From: Yamagishiella unicocca
Lineage: Eukaryota; Chlorophyta; Chlorophyceae; Chlamydomonadales; Volvocaceae
Length of the DNA: 64,000 nucleotides
Reading direction: 5' to 3'
NCBI GenBank assembly: GCA_003116995.1
Contig: BDSL01000069.1
Coordinates: forward strand, 496,001-560,000
This document shows, in pieces, positions 23,301 to 35,900 of the stretch. The position numbers and the translations under genes are program-made. Each line of letters begins with the position of its first letter. Within the stretch, counting starts at the first letter, position 1. Under the pieces are notes generated by a model. That model did no database searches, had not been told where the DNA came from, and saw only the letters and a program-made list of their open reading frames with translations.

Positions 23301-26300
23301 GCGGGTTGTCCCGCGTGAAGTATGGCGGGCGGGCTGCTCGTAGTGCTCCTCACTCCGAGGAAGAAGTCGGAAGGTCGCGGCGAAGTGCTGGGGTGGTTGG
23401 CTTGTCGCCCGCCTTGTTGACGAGTTGTCGCCAGCGCGCCGAAGAGAGGGGCGTGCGAGGGGCAAACGCGTTATAAGGGCGTGCGGAGGCCCTTGGCTTG
23501 CACGCGCGGGGAAAGGGGTGGCGTATCCTGAGCAGCTTCTGCGGTTCGTGTTGTAAGGGGGCGGCGATGAGCGCCGCGGGTGTGAGATTCCAAGCCCTGT
23601 TATCCTCGCGTCGCGTCGGCGGCGGTTGACTTGCCCCCAACCGCCCAACTGCGACGTGGTGCCAGGCTGCCCTTGACGCCCGCCTTCCCGCTTTCCGACC
23701 TCACCCTGAACTGCTGTACATAGTATGTTCCCATTCCATGACTTCCGGAAAGTTCGCGGATTTGCGCACCCTCCGGTCCTTACGTAGTGGGAATACTACA
23801 GTGAGCCGTAGAGACGTTGCCTTAAACGCGGGAAGCTCGGAAGCTACAAAGCCAGTGGAAGCCCGCCCCAAGCTGCCTAGTGTAACACCAACACACGCAC
23901 ACGCTTCCCCGTCGCTTGTTGTACGGCACCACCAGTCCAGCAAACCCTCTCTCACGCCTCCCATCGCGCCCTGTTCCCCCCCCGTCGCCCGCCCCGGGGA
24001 GCACGGCTGTCGTGTGTATTATCGTACTCACCATCCCGACGGCTTCCGGCCTCTGATAATTATACCAAAACCCTCCCCCCACGCTTCCCCTCCCCGGCGG
24101 TCCCGTCCACCCGCCCACTCCCCTTCCGGGCTTACACGGGCTTTCCTCTCACCCCCTTCTCCTGCGTGGTGGCTTTCCTCTCACCCCTTACTCCTGCGTG
24201 GTTTCCCCCTCACCCCCACCCCCATCCTCAGCTGACCCGCGGCATGGAGAAGACCGTGGCTGCTCTGGTGAAGGAGCTGCAGGCGGTGTCCAGCCAGGTG
24301 CACAGCGACAAGGAGCTGGCCTCCGTGGCGTCAGTGTCGGCTGGAAACAACGCCGACATCGGCAAGCTCATCTCGGACGCGATGGCCAAGGTGAGGCAGT
24401 GGGGTTGGGCGCGGTAGCGGATTCGGAACCCGTAGATTCGGGAAGGGGGAGCGGTAATCGAGGACGCCCGTGGAAACGACAACGGGTTGGGGTGGGTTGG
24501 GGTGGGTGAGCCGGGCGCCCGATTGCAGGAGGGGAGGAGGGAGAGACGGGGTTGAAGGGCCACCGAGCTGGGAGCTTCACGAGCTGGGGGGTGGCGTGGG
24601 TGGCCGGGTGAGGGAGGGAGGGAGGTGGACGGCCCGTGCGGCCGTCGCCTCTGTCGGTTCACCGGTTTTCGCCCCCTCCCCTCCCACCCCTTTACTCAAT
24701 GCGCCAGCTATTGTACTTATGTCGTGTCACCGGTCTTCATGCCCCCCCCTTTACGCCTCCCAGGTCGGTCGCCAGGGTGTGGTGACGATGGAGGAGTCCA
24801 AGACCGCTGAGGACAACCTCTTCTTCGTGGAGGGCATGCAGTTCGACCGCGGCTACTACTCGCCCTACTTCGTCACCGACCCGGAGCGCATGGTGCGCCG
24901 GCGGGCCAGGGGAAGGGCTGCAGTCGGGCCTTATTCCGAGGGTGACTGCAGTCGGGCCTTGTTCCGAGGATGGCTGCAGGCCTTATTCCGAGGATATGGC
25001 TGCAGCCGGGCCTTATCCCGAGAATGGCTGCGGTCGGGCCTCATTCCGAGAGACAAACGAGGGACACATCGTGCCGTCTGCGCAGCTTCAGGAGGAATCG
25101 GGAGCAGATTGAAAGGACGTTATATGTGGGGGTGGGGGTGGGAGGCGCATGGTTCTGGGGTAGGGGCGCCGGAGGATGCTGGGCAGGGTTTTGGGAATTC
25201 CAGCACGGCCCCGCCCATAGCCCTCCGCAACCGCACCACACGCCGTCAGCTCCCCGCTCCCCTCTGACAGCCGCCAAACGCCATGTCGTACCCTGTCGTG
25301 CGTGTTGCGCAGCTGTGCGAGTACGACAACTGCCGTATCCTGCTGGTGGACAAGAAGATCTCCTCCGCGCGCGACATCATCGGCATCCTCGAGGCGGCCA
25401 TCCGCGGCAACTACCCTCTGCTGGTGATGGCGGAGGACGTGGAGCAGGAGGCGCTGGCCACACTGGTGGTCAACAAGCTGAGGGGCACGCTGAAGGTGCG
25501 GCGGTGTGTGTGTGTGTGTGTGTGTGAAGGGGGGGAGAATCGGGGAGAGTCTGGGAGTGGCGGGTTTGATGCCCTGTGCGTATGTGTGTTGCGTGGCACA
25601 AGCAGGGGGCCGGGGGGGAAGGGGGATGCTGCGAGCGTGTGGATGGAGGCCCACACGGCGGCGCTGTGCTGCGCTGCCGGCAAGGAAGCAAGGAAGGAAA
25701 GGAAGGCGTGTTCGTGCCATGGCCAATTAGCTAATGGGCTGCACACGCTACGAATTCGGGGCACGCTCACTTCATGTGTAAGATCGTCATCACCAAGACG
25801 TAAATCCTAAACCCGAAACCCTGAACTCCTGATCGCGCCCTGCCCTCCCTGTGCTGCACCTATAGGTGGTCGCCGTCAAGGCCCCCGGCTTCGGCGAGCG
25901 CAAGTCGTCGTACCTGGAGGACATCGCCATCCTGACGGGCGGCGTTGTCGTACGGGACGAGCTTGGCATCACGATTGACAAGGCCACCGAGGACGTGCTT
26001 GGCACGGCCGCCAAGGTACGGCGGCGTGGTGGCGGTCGTACTGGCGGTTGTATTACTGGCGGTTATTGTGGTAGTTGTCAAGGACCTCAATTCCTCGCAC
26101 CCCCACCCCAACCCCCTTGTTCGTACGTTGCCGCCTCCCTGCTGCCCTACCACCATACCGCCTGGTCACACCATCCCAATCGGCTTCCTTCCTCCTCCCT
26201 TGCCACCTCCGATCCCGCCCCCCATCACTTTGACCGCCCTCGGTTTGTCGGCCGTGGATTCGCGGATTCTCTTAGAAAACCCCCCCATCGGTCGTGGATT

Positions 26301-27945
26301 TGCATATTTATTTTTACCCCCCATCCTGACCCACGGGTTTCCTCTCATACCCCGCCCCCCGCCCCGCCCCGCTTTCCCTCCTCCCAGGTGTCGATCTCCA
26401 AGGAGGTCTGCACCATCGTCGGCGACGGCCGTACCCAGCGTGAGGTCGAGGCGCGTGTGAAGCAGATCCGCAACATGGCCGCCGACACGGAGCAGGACTA
26501 CGAGCGGGAGAAGCTCAACGAGCGCATCGCGCGGCTCAGCGGCGGCGTGGCCATCATTCAGGTGGGAGCGCAGACGGAGACCGAGCTCAAGGAGAAGAAG
26601 CTCCGAGTGGAGGACGCGCTCAACGCCACCAAGGCCGCGGTGGAGGAGGGCGTGGTGATTGGCGGCGGCTGCACGCTGCTGCGCCTGAGCCTGACGGTGG
26701 AGCGCATCAAGGAGACGCTGGAGAACGCCGAACAGAAGGTGCGGATGTGGATGTGGGTGTGGATGGGCGGGGACTGTGGGGTTCGAACCGGGGACATGAA
26801 GAGGCAGAAGGACTGTCAGGGGATCCAGTGGCGGTGGTAAAAAGAGGTACCAAGCCGCAGTCTCGTACAGCCGGGAGGTGCTTGGGGGCCACCAGATGAT
26901 TGTCGTGGCGGGCTCGGCCCTCGGCACCGTGCCAACCGGGTTCCCCGGCTATGCGGCCGACCTCTGCAGCAATGTGCTCAGCCAGCCGCATCGTGCGAAC
27001 ATAGCGTAAGTGGACCTGCTGCTGGGCGCCTACGGCCAGGCCACCCAAGGCAGCCCGATTGAACGCCGAATGCGACCGGCTGAGCACGGCACATGTGGGT
27101 CTCGGGCCGTGCAGGGCTGCGGGGACGGGTCGGGTGTAGGGTTTAGGGTTTGTGTATGTGATGAGTGTGGAAGGGTCTGGAACCTGCCCCTCTCCCCCCC
27201 GGCTTGCCCTTCATCCCTCGCACACCCGCGCTAAATCCCACGCCGCATCATCACCGCCGCATTCGCCTTTCAGATGGGTGCTGACATCATCAAGCGCGCT
27301 CTGTCGTACCCCATCAAGCTCATCGCCAACAACGCCGGCACCAACGGCAGCGTGGTGATGCAGAAGGTCATGGACAACATCGACATCCCGCACTACGGCT
27401 ACAACGCCGCCACGGACACCTTCGAGGACCTCATGGAGGCGGGAATCATCGACCCGACCAAGGTGGTCAGGTGAGGCGCGAGGAGGAGGCGTTAGGGTTT
27501 TGGGCTGTATGGTTTTAGGGGGGTTGGGGTCCTCTGTCGCGGTCACACACCCACACAAACACGGGCTTGCGTTTCTGGCACACAGGCCAGCCATACACAG
27601 CACAACATGCTTGGCGTCATCCGTCATGCCATGCTGTGCCATGCTTTGCCATGCCACCACGCCTCCTAGGTCGTTGCCGTGGGGCCTCGCCGTACCGAGT
27701 GTGCGGCTGTTTTGGGGGATTGAGACCGTGGTGGGGGTGGCGTCGAAGCTACGGCCATACATATACCATGACACATGACGTGCTTGCCGTACCCGCTCCT
27801 ACACTGCAGGTGCTCGCTGGAGAACGCCGTGTCGGTGGCCAAGACCTTCCTGTTGGCTGATGTCGTGGTGACTGAGATCCCCGAGAGGGCGATGGCTGCC
27901 CCGGCGCCGCAGCAGGGTGGTTCCAACGACTTCGGCGGCTTCTAA
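20314..27945 (+). CDS. CPN60B: plastid chaperonin 60 beta subunit
   Basis: Group I chaperonin of the chloroplast stroma. It would assemble with CPN60 alpha and fold imported and plastid-made proteins in an ATP- and CPN10/20-dependent cycle. Exons: 20314-20389, 20497-20771, 22134-22208, 22549-22716, 24232-24390, 24764-24892, 25313-25495, 25866-26015, 26388-26738, 27274-27470, 27810-27945. Phases agree throughout and give 632 codons. ATG 20314 directly follows an in-frame TAA. The first ~90 residues are Arg/Ala/Ser/Pro-rich like a transit peptide, and the mature part begins near [14 protein letters not shown]. Visible chaperonin signatures: [32 protein letters not shown] (ATP site), [47 protein letters not shown] (the family signature), and C-terminal SNDFGGF. 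The residue before GADI is Met rather than the usual Val. Introns carry minisatellites. Family and compartment are near certain. Which beta paralogue is not determinable. Confidence 0.95.
21041..21128 (+). repeat. 19-bp minisatellite in CPN60B intron 2
   Basis: About four copies of CTTTTGCCTCGTGGATCCG, with a GATCC-to-GGTCC change in the last. The period is not a multiple of three, consistent with intronic location. Confidence 0.85.
24698..24745 (-). repeat. inverted copy of short interspersed repeat in CPN60B intron
   Basis: Read on the minus strand: GAAGACCGGTGACACGACAT, then AATAGCTGGCGCATTG. It matches the best copy at 12416-12477 and ends 18 bp before the exon at 24764. Confidence 0.6.
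24905..25055 (+). repeat. ~25-30 bp minisatellite in CPN60B intron
   Basis: Five or six imperfect copies of GGCTGCAGTCGGGCCTTATT followed by CCGAGGAT. They start just after the donor at 24893. Confidence 0.8.
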
Positions 27946-29985
27946 ACCGGCTGCCGTTGCGTTGGGCGATTTTGTTTTGTTGTTTCGGTGTTTCGGTGTT
28001 TCGCGGTCAGAGGGGAGAGGGGGATGGACGAGGGGTTTGGGGGCGGTAAGGGGTGTTTGCAAGGGGGTGACGAGTACTCGGCTTTGCCTCTGGGTCGGGC
28101 GTGTGTTTTTGTGACTGTACGACGACGTTTTCCTGCTGTCTTGCCAGCCCGTGGCGGGCCTTGTCCTGTTGGCGGGGGTGCTCCTGTCCTGTAGGGGCTT
28201 CAAAGATTTTGAGCCGCAACCGTGGGATGCCCCTGGGGGTGGTGGTGTGGGGTGGTGTGGGGTGCTGCCCGGACGCGAGAAGCGGCTTGGGTGGCGACCT
28301 GCTGGCCCTTTGTTGCGCCTGAGAGACCCGCAGTGGAAGCAGCCAGAGGCACGCGGCTGTGTTTGTTGTAACCCGGCGCGGCCCCCGCAGCAGCGCGGCG
28401 TGCTTGTGCTCTCGACGCTGTGATCGCTCGCTGGCGCGATGAGACTGGGTACGGCACCGTACAGTACACTGCCTGCCGTACGATTATGCGACGACTTGCG
28501 ACATGTGTAGCGAGAGCACTGGCTGCTCCTGTGACTGGAGCGCCGTGCTGTGACTGGCTGAGGCAGTGTAAAGCGTCTTGGCGTGGTCGTCATTCCCTTT
28601 TTGAGGCACGGAAAACGGCTGGAAAACGACCGGAAATGAGCGAGTTCCCATTGCGTCTGCTTGCAGTCTGCTCGACTGAGAAGAGAGGTGGTGCGGCTCC
28701 AGGTGCGTTAAAATGTCTCTATTACTTCGAAACACCGCGATGGGACGGCGGATGGATACGCCCCCGTGTCAGACGGGGTGCCCGCATGCGGCGTGGGCGC
28801 CCAGCGCTGCTCAGCCGTATCGAAGGCAGATAGGTTGCCAGCTGACAGCCTACATCACCAGCTAGCTTCGCGCCAGGACGTAGTAGCGAGTGGTGTATCC
28901 TCCCCCTGCCTCTGTGTAGGTCTCGGTCCCCATTTCTGTGCAAGTTGCCTTCGGCCGTCAACAGACAGAAGGGGCCGCCAACAGGCGCCTGCAGCCATCG
29001 TTAGCTAAATCGGATAGGATTGAACTCGGTCTTGCTCTCTTTCACATTCTTTCACATTGTTAAGAGCATATATGGCATTGCCATATATTTAACTTGTATC
29101 CGTATTGGTGTCTGTTTTACTTTCACGGCGGCCATGGCTCGTCAGCGAGCGCCTAGCCAGTCCGCTTCGCTAACGCCTTCATATCCTATCATACGGCGCA
29201 TGATCAGCCAGGTTCCTCCGCTGTTCCACTGGTGTGGACGAGAGATTGGGTTATTGAGATGCTGTCTATGTTCCTACTTGTCGCCCTTCCATCCTCCTCC
29301 CTTGTGAGCTAGCTCGTCCGCTGCTGGTGGCAGGCGGATAGCCTCCAGCAAAAAGCGACGAAGCGGCCATGCTGCGGCTGCCCTATTAGCCGGCCAGAAG
29401 CCGCCAAATTAATCTTAAAATGGAGAAGCGACTGAACATCATAAGACACAAGTCATACGTGGCAGTGCCACAAATTACGTAAGAAAGGCAGTATAGGGTA
29501 TGAATCCCTTTCAACGTCCTTAACACCAACACATGCCAAAGGGCGAAGATTGGAAGTAGCACATGGACGAAGCCTGGAAAAGCTGCTGTCTTGCCAAAGA
29601 TGCTGAAGCGTTTAAGTTCGTCAGGCATTATGGGGCCACGGAACTGCGTGGCTGGCCTTTGTATGCGGTTTATAACATTGGAACTTGTGTAGATGAGTTT
29701 GCAATGAATGCCGTCGTGGGCTCGTGGCGGTGCTTTACGGAGAAGCCGTAGTCATGCCGAAACCAACCATGCCATCGACAACTTGCGCTGTCTACGCGAT
29801 TGCGTGATGGAGCGTCAATTCAATATGTAAATTTATTGTGAGCAAGAATTACACTTTGATTCATCATACATCCAAAGGGTTTGGTTTTGTTGGGCGAAGG
29901 GCGGGAATGTGTAAACTGCATACCCTGCTGAGGTCCACATGATTATTATCTATCATAGAGATATCTCGTTGATCCAATAGCAGCC
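27946..29985. other. CPN60B 3' UTR and intergenic region
   Basis: TGTAA motifs at 28367-28371 and 28567-28571 are candidate polyadenylation signals for the chaperonin gene. Between 28700 and 29985 I see only short frames without motifs (for example 29563-29751 plus and 29386-29628 minus). The last 150 bp are AT-richer and presumably contain the promoter of the next gene. Confidence 0.5.
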
Positions 29986-32900
29986 ATGGCGCTCGCTGCG
30001 CCCTCTGGCGTCGGTAGGCTGTTCATTGTCACTTTTATTGGCGCTCTTGCTCTGGCGCGGACTGCAAAGCCTGCGTTTACTGGTAGGTGCATGAAACGAC
30101 TTCCACATCGAAATGCCATGTTTCAAGTGACCATCGCTGGAAATCTGTTTGCAGGGCTCGCATTGCCGGCGCTGGACCTGTCCGCGTCCCAGTTCGGGGG
30201 CGCCTGGGCGAGCGCCAGCAGCATGGTCTTCACGGACTTGATGAAGGCATGTCATGTTTGAGGAAACTTTGAGCACCTCCCCTGCCGTACCTTGGCGTGT
30301 CCTGTCCCTGGTCTGCGCTCACCGCCCTTTCACCCCCAACGCGCCTCCGAAACTAAAAAGCCTCTCCCTCCCACTACTTCCTGCGCGCACGAAGCACTCC
30401 ACACCATTCGTTGCCGGTTACCGCATTCTCTCCAAGAATCGCCCCTACGAAAAGCTCAACCTCGGCAGCATCGCCTGGCGATCCGATGGCTACCCAGCAG
30501 GCAAGCCACGGTTCGCAGATTGCTGGTCAACCCAGGGCGGTCCAGGGAGGGCCGTATTGCCCACATGCAACAGGCCCCCCGAGTTGTCGAGGCGGAGGCC
30601 AGGGGACGTGAGGCCCCTTAAACCGCTGTAACGCTCGTCGCACCGAGTCGGTTACTATAACCGTTACTATAACCGTTATTTCTGAGCTCTAGTTTGCGCC
30701 TGCCGTTAACGCCGTTGCTGGTGCGGACGCTAAGCTTCCGAGGCGCCGCCTTGCCGGGGGGGAAGGGCACCCGGCATGACATTTGGCCCCTTCCCGCCGC
30801 TGCTCGTGTATACGTATGTACGGGTCGTACATATGGGTCGTGCATAAGGAGCTGCGCAGCTGTACGAGCTGAGTGTACGGCCTGCCGTTGCGCCGTTACA
30901 GGTCTGAGCCCCCCCCTGGACCAACAGTACTGCGTCAACACGACGATCGGCGTTGGCGGAGCGCATTACTCAGCAGGTGATGGTGGGGATGGGGAGCAGG
31001 CGGGAGTGGAGCGGTTAGTGGTTGGTGGTTGTTCGTAGCGTTCCCAACTGACGTGGAAGCAAATGCAGGAACGATCGACGCTTTGTTTAGTGCCGCGGCG
31101 CAGCAGGCCAACTGCTCTGCGGTGTGCTTGCGATATGGCAGTGACGCGACAGTGCGGGACTGCGACAGTAGATTGGAGGAGGTTGCGCATATTAGGAGCT
31201 TGGAAGCTGTGATAATAATCGCGTGATGTGGTCAAACCGACCAAAAAGCGATGTTGGGTTTGCATCAACTCAAGGTGATACGAAACCTGGAGCCGCGTGC
31301 AGTAGACAGCGACCTCAGCCCCCTACCCGCAGTACCATCGGAACCCCCACCCTGCTGTGCCCCGCTGCTGCTGCTGCCGCCTGCGCAGGCCGCTATGTCG
31401 TACTGTACGACGGCAGCGGCACCATCGAGCTCGACGGCGACGCCGGGGTGCCCGCCGTGTCCTCCTCCGCCGGGCGGCTAGAGGTGGACGTCACCCCCAG
31501 CACCACGGGTACATGCGGGAGCGGAGGGTGTTGAGGGTGTTGAGGAAGGCAGCTGCCGTCCACCTCAATCCCAATATCCTAGCCCCGGTTCCCGGGAGCG
31601 TTGCGACTTGCGAGTGTGGTATATTCCGCCAGCTCCGAAACCCAAGATAATCTCCGTCCCGGCGCTGTGCAGCCGCTACGCGGTTACCGAGAATGCCGCC
31701 GGGTCCCAACGCGCGAGCCGACGAGTAGACAGCAACCACGGGCGTGAGGGTATCGTACTTCATAACGCCTGACGCGCCAGCACGCGTCGCCCACCCACCG
31801 TGCCATGCCATGGCCCCTTCCGCCTTTCAGCAGCACGGGAGTTGGAAGTCGGGAGTTGTTAGTTAGACCGGCGTTGGGGGCGGGTGGTGCCTCTATGGGG
31901 TCACCTCACTTTGTTCCTTGCAGCTGTGTCAGCTCAGATGCGGGCCTTTGGGAGGGCTGCTGCGCCTCTGCCTCAGCCCTTTTCCCTCCAATACACCTGC
32001 CCTCTCATCCCCAATCCACTCCCGGGCCCTCATATTGTTCTGCCCCCAGGCCTGCGGCTGAGCATCACCTCCTCCTCGCCCTCCGACCCGGTGGTCAATG
32101 TGCGCATCGTGCCAGCCGCCTTCGAGGCCACGTACGCCACCAGCCAGGTCTTCAACCCCGCCTTCCTGGACCTCGTACGGGTAGGTGTCAAAAATGTACC
32201 GGTTGTAAACCCTAAAGCCCTGAGAACCCGTGTTGTGGCGTGATTTTGGTCTAAGCGAATTTGCTTAGTGCGTCGCACGTAGCTAGACGCCGGCTGTTAG
32301 CCCGGTGACAGAACTACAGAAAGACGACAGAAATGCGGCACTACAGGCCTCGACTAGTTTAAGGACTGTCCAGCTACCAACCTGGTTAGTTGTATATCCC
32401 TCGACCAACTCGACGTCTATGCCTATCGGGTCTTAGACCTCGTTTCTGAACGCTCTTCCCGAGATCACCCCGACTGTGCCGTCCATGACGACCGCGCCCT
32501 CCGGTACGAACGGTTCGTTTTCGGCCTTTTGCTCGCCGTTTCCTCCTTTGTGACTGCTCGTGGTCGAGTTTTGTCCCTTTGTAAGAACCTTTGGCACTCG
32601 CGTGCGCAGACCCCGTAAGAAACATGGCCGATGAATTGGCCGTCGTTCACGAACAGCTGGCCGAGCTGCGTCGCAGCGTGACAGACACGGCCGCGGCCGC
32701 AGAAGCAAGTACGACCGCCCTGCGGCAGACGGAACTGTCCGCGCCAAATGACCCTTCTGACCGCAAGTAATGCACAAGCCCTGAGCACGGTATGCCTCCC
32801 ACTCGGCCGACGTGAGCAGGCGGCCCGCAGCTTCTGAATAGATCTTCGTGAGCGTGCTCGGGTTCTTCGGCTCGCCCAGCATCCGCGGCTGCGACGGCCC

Positions 32901-35900
32901 AGCGCCCTGTGCGCGCGGTTTCTTGGCTGGCTGCTTGGCTGCCTGGCTGCCTGGCTGCCTGGCTGGCTCGCTTGCTTGTTCGCTTGCTTGCTCGCTTGCT
33001 TGCTTGCTGCCTGACTGGCTGGCTGGCGTGCCGCACCTGTGACGGGTACGGCGATATGTCGTGATAGTAGCTTGAGACGAGTAAGGCCCCACCGGCACTG
33101 TGCCACTCATGCGTCCCTCTTGCTCCCTCCACGAACCTCCCCAGCAAAACCCCACCACCGCACATGCCCCACTCCCCCGCGAGCAGGACGTTCCGCTGCT
33201 CCGCTTCGCGTCCTGGATGCGAGCCACCCCCAATTTGGGCAATGCCCGAGCGGCCCCCCGCGACTGGGCCGCCCGGACCACCCCCCGCCACAGCTCGCAG
33301 GTGGGAGCGGAGGGGGAGGGAGGGAGGGGGAGGGTGGGGAAGAGGGAGGGAGGCAGGTAGAGGGGGAAGAGGGAGGGGAGGGGAAGGCAACAAGGCGGGA
33401 GGAGGGTTGTGTTGCGGGAAGGCTGGGCTTACCTGGAAATGCAGCTCCGCACCTACCTTGGTCGTACTGTTGTACTGTCGTACCGTACGACGCAGGTCCG
33501 CGAGGCTGATGGCGTGGCAGTTGAGCACCTGGTGCAGCTGGCCAACCAAGTCAACGCCAGCATGTGGATCAGCCTGCCCCGGGCGGCCAACGACTCGGAC
33601 ACCTACACGTACGGCATGATGTCGTACATTGCGGCCAACCTGGCGCCGGGGCTGTCTGTGACGTTGGAGTACGGCACCGACGGTCCCGGCTGGATCTCGT
33701 CTCATCTGCCCGCCAGCACGCAGCTGCTGGGCGGCATTGCGAGAAGGGCCTGGAGCGAGGCGGGCAGGACGAGGGAGCAGATGCGGGTGGTGGTGGTGGC
33801 GCCGATCATAAAGTAGGGAGGGAGTTGTCGGGGGATGGGGGCTGGGGTGGTCGCGGCAGCGATAGACGAGACGGGAGGCAGCGTGTGTGTGTATGTGTGT
33901 GTGTGGGGGGGGGGGTCTCCTTAAGGAGGGTGGTTAGTGGTGGTGGTGATCGTGGTGGTTGGTTGTTGTTGTTGTTGGTGGTGGTTGGTTATTGTTGTGT
34001 TGGTGGTGGTGTTGGGGGCGAGACGTGAGCCACAGTGCCGTATAGAACATCTTAAGTGCCGTACATGGCATCCTGGCTAACCCAACCCCCAACCCGTTGC
34101 GGTTCATCCACGTTTCCAGTGCCGTACAGAACATCCTGGCCAACCTGGCCGCCAACTACACCTCCTGGCTGGACGCGGTGGCGCTGCCCGCCTCCTTCGG
34201 CGGGGGGTCGTCATTCATCTGGGGGCCCAAACGCGACAACCCCACCAGCTGGGGCGATGGGAACTACTTTGCCACAGCCCGGCCCGAGATCACTGACGAG
34301 AGGGTCTTGAAGCTGGTCAGGTGGGTCTCACGGCCTTAGAGTGAAAGGGTGAAGGGTTCCAGTTGGTGGGGGTAAAAGATGATCCACGGATCCACGGCTG
34401 ACAAACGAAGGGCGATGAAGGTGGTGGTCCAGACGAAATGGGAGGCGAGTAGACGGCGCGGAGGCTTGGGGTCGTCGTGGCCGGCAGGGAAAAGGGCGGG
34501 ATCCTTGGGTTTGCGGCCTGGACGGATGGTGAAGGCGAAGGAGCAGCAGGGTGGGGAACCGGGGAAGGGAGGGTTGCGAGGAAAACCCGTGTCCGAGGAG
34601 AAATTGTTTGTAATGCACGGTACGTTTGGAGGGGGGGAGGGAGGGAGCGGATCGCGGGAGGGATTGGACGAGGGTGGAGGAAAGCAATCAGTCGGCGCCG
34701 GCGTTCATTGTAATGGTGGCGGCGGCAACAGCAGGCGTTCCTTGTGATAATGGATGCGGCAGCAGGCTCGGAGTATGGGGCAGGTCGGAAGTACCTACCA
34801 CAATTATGAGGCCTCCCCCTTCCCCTCCCCTCCCCTTCCCCATCTCCTCCCCCCCATTTCCCCCCCGCCAGGTCCTCCATCATCAGCGCCGACGTGGGTT
34901 ACAACCGGCAGTACCGGCTGCTGCGAGCCAAGGGGCTGCAGGTGCTGGGGTACGCGGCGGGACCAGAGATGCTCGGACCATTGTACGGCGCCCGGTCAAA
35001 CTACGACCGCGTCATGATCAGCTGCATGCCGCCGCCCGCCGCCACGGTGTGGCCCTGCAACTTCACCAACCCGTTCCCTCCCTGGAGGTACACCGGTGAG
35101 CGGAGGCTCCTCCCGAAGAGTACGACACGGCGTTCCATCCACGTCCACACGCGTACGACGGCGCAAATGAGTCATGCCTGGCCTCTGCGTTTCGCATAGA
35201 GGAAACTATGTGTTTTCCTGTATGTCTTTTGATCTTGTATACTTTACATACCAAATTCTCACACATACACACAAACCCCGTTTAATAAAAACACACTCCG
35301 GTTCCCCCGGGCTCTCCGTCTCCTCCCCCTCCAGGCGGCCCCACCTTCGTCACCTGGCCCGACCTGGCCGCCCGCAACGCCACCCTGTACGGCGCGCTCG
35401 CCGCCAACGCCTCCAGGGAGGCCGCCCTGGAGTCCGTGCTGACGAAGGTACGACTGCACGACAAGATGTACGACATGGTCCTCGACTCGCTGTGGCGCTG
35501 GCACGACCAGATGGGCGGCGGCGACGTTGTGGTGGACCTGACCCGGGCGGCGGTGGCCTGCTCCTCAGCCCCGGGCTCGCGGTCCGTGGTGTACTCCCCG
35601 GACGAGTGCCGCAACCTGGCGCCGGCGGTGGCCAGACCGGATGCCACACCCGCCTACCGGGCGCTGCGGGAGTGGCTGGCGGCGGGCGCCGCCGGGGCGC
35701 TGCCGCGGTCGGCGGCGGAGGCGCCGCCGGCGGTGCCGCCGCCGGCGACCTGCCAGCCGGCGTGCGTGTACGGCACCTGCTCGTACAAGGGCACGTGCGA
35801 GTGCTGGGCGGGAGCGAGCGGTGAGCAGAGGTACCCTTGATTCCGGTACCGTTGGTGGTTGCTGATGGGACTTTAGGTATCGTGGGTACCGGGTGGACTT

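Larger units (their letters stand above)
30155..35690 (+). other. glycosidase-like module, copy 1 (degenerate)
   Basis: Module order shared by all copies: a G-W-x-D-x-M/F-K opening (FTDLMKA here), a D-G-Y-P segment (RSDGYPAG), an R-Y-V-V-L-Y-D-G strand, an 'I-x-x-x-x-P-x-x-P-x-x-N-x-R-I' strand ([12 protein letters not shown]), a VEHLVQLAN segment, then the active-site strand. In copy 1 the SNE motif is replaced ([12 protein letters not shown]) and no YEAG equivalent is visible, so it may be catalytically inert. It ends in a [13 protein letters not shown] helix like the [10 protein letters not shown] helix of copy 3. Confidence 0.6.
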
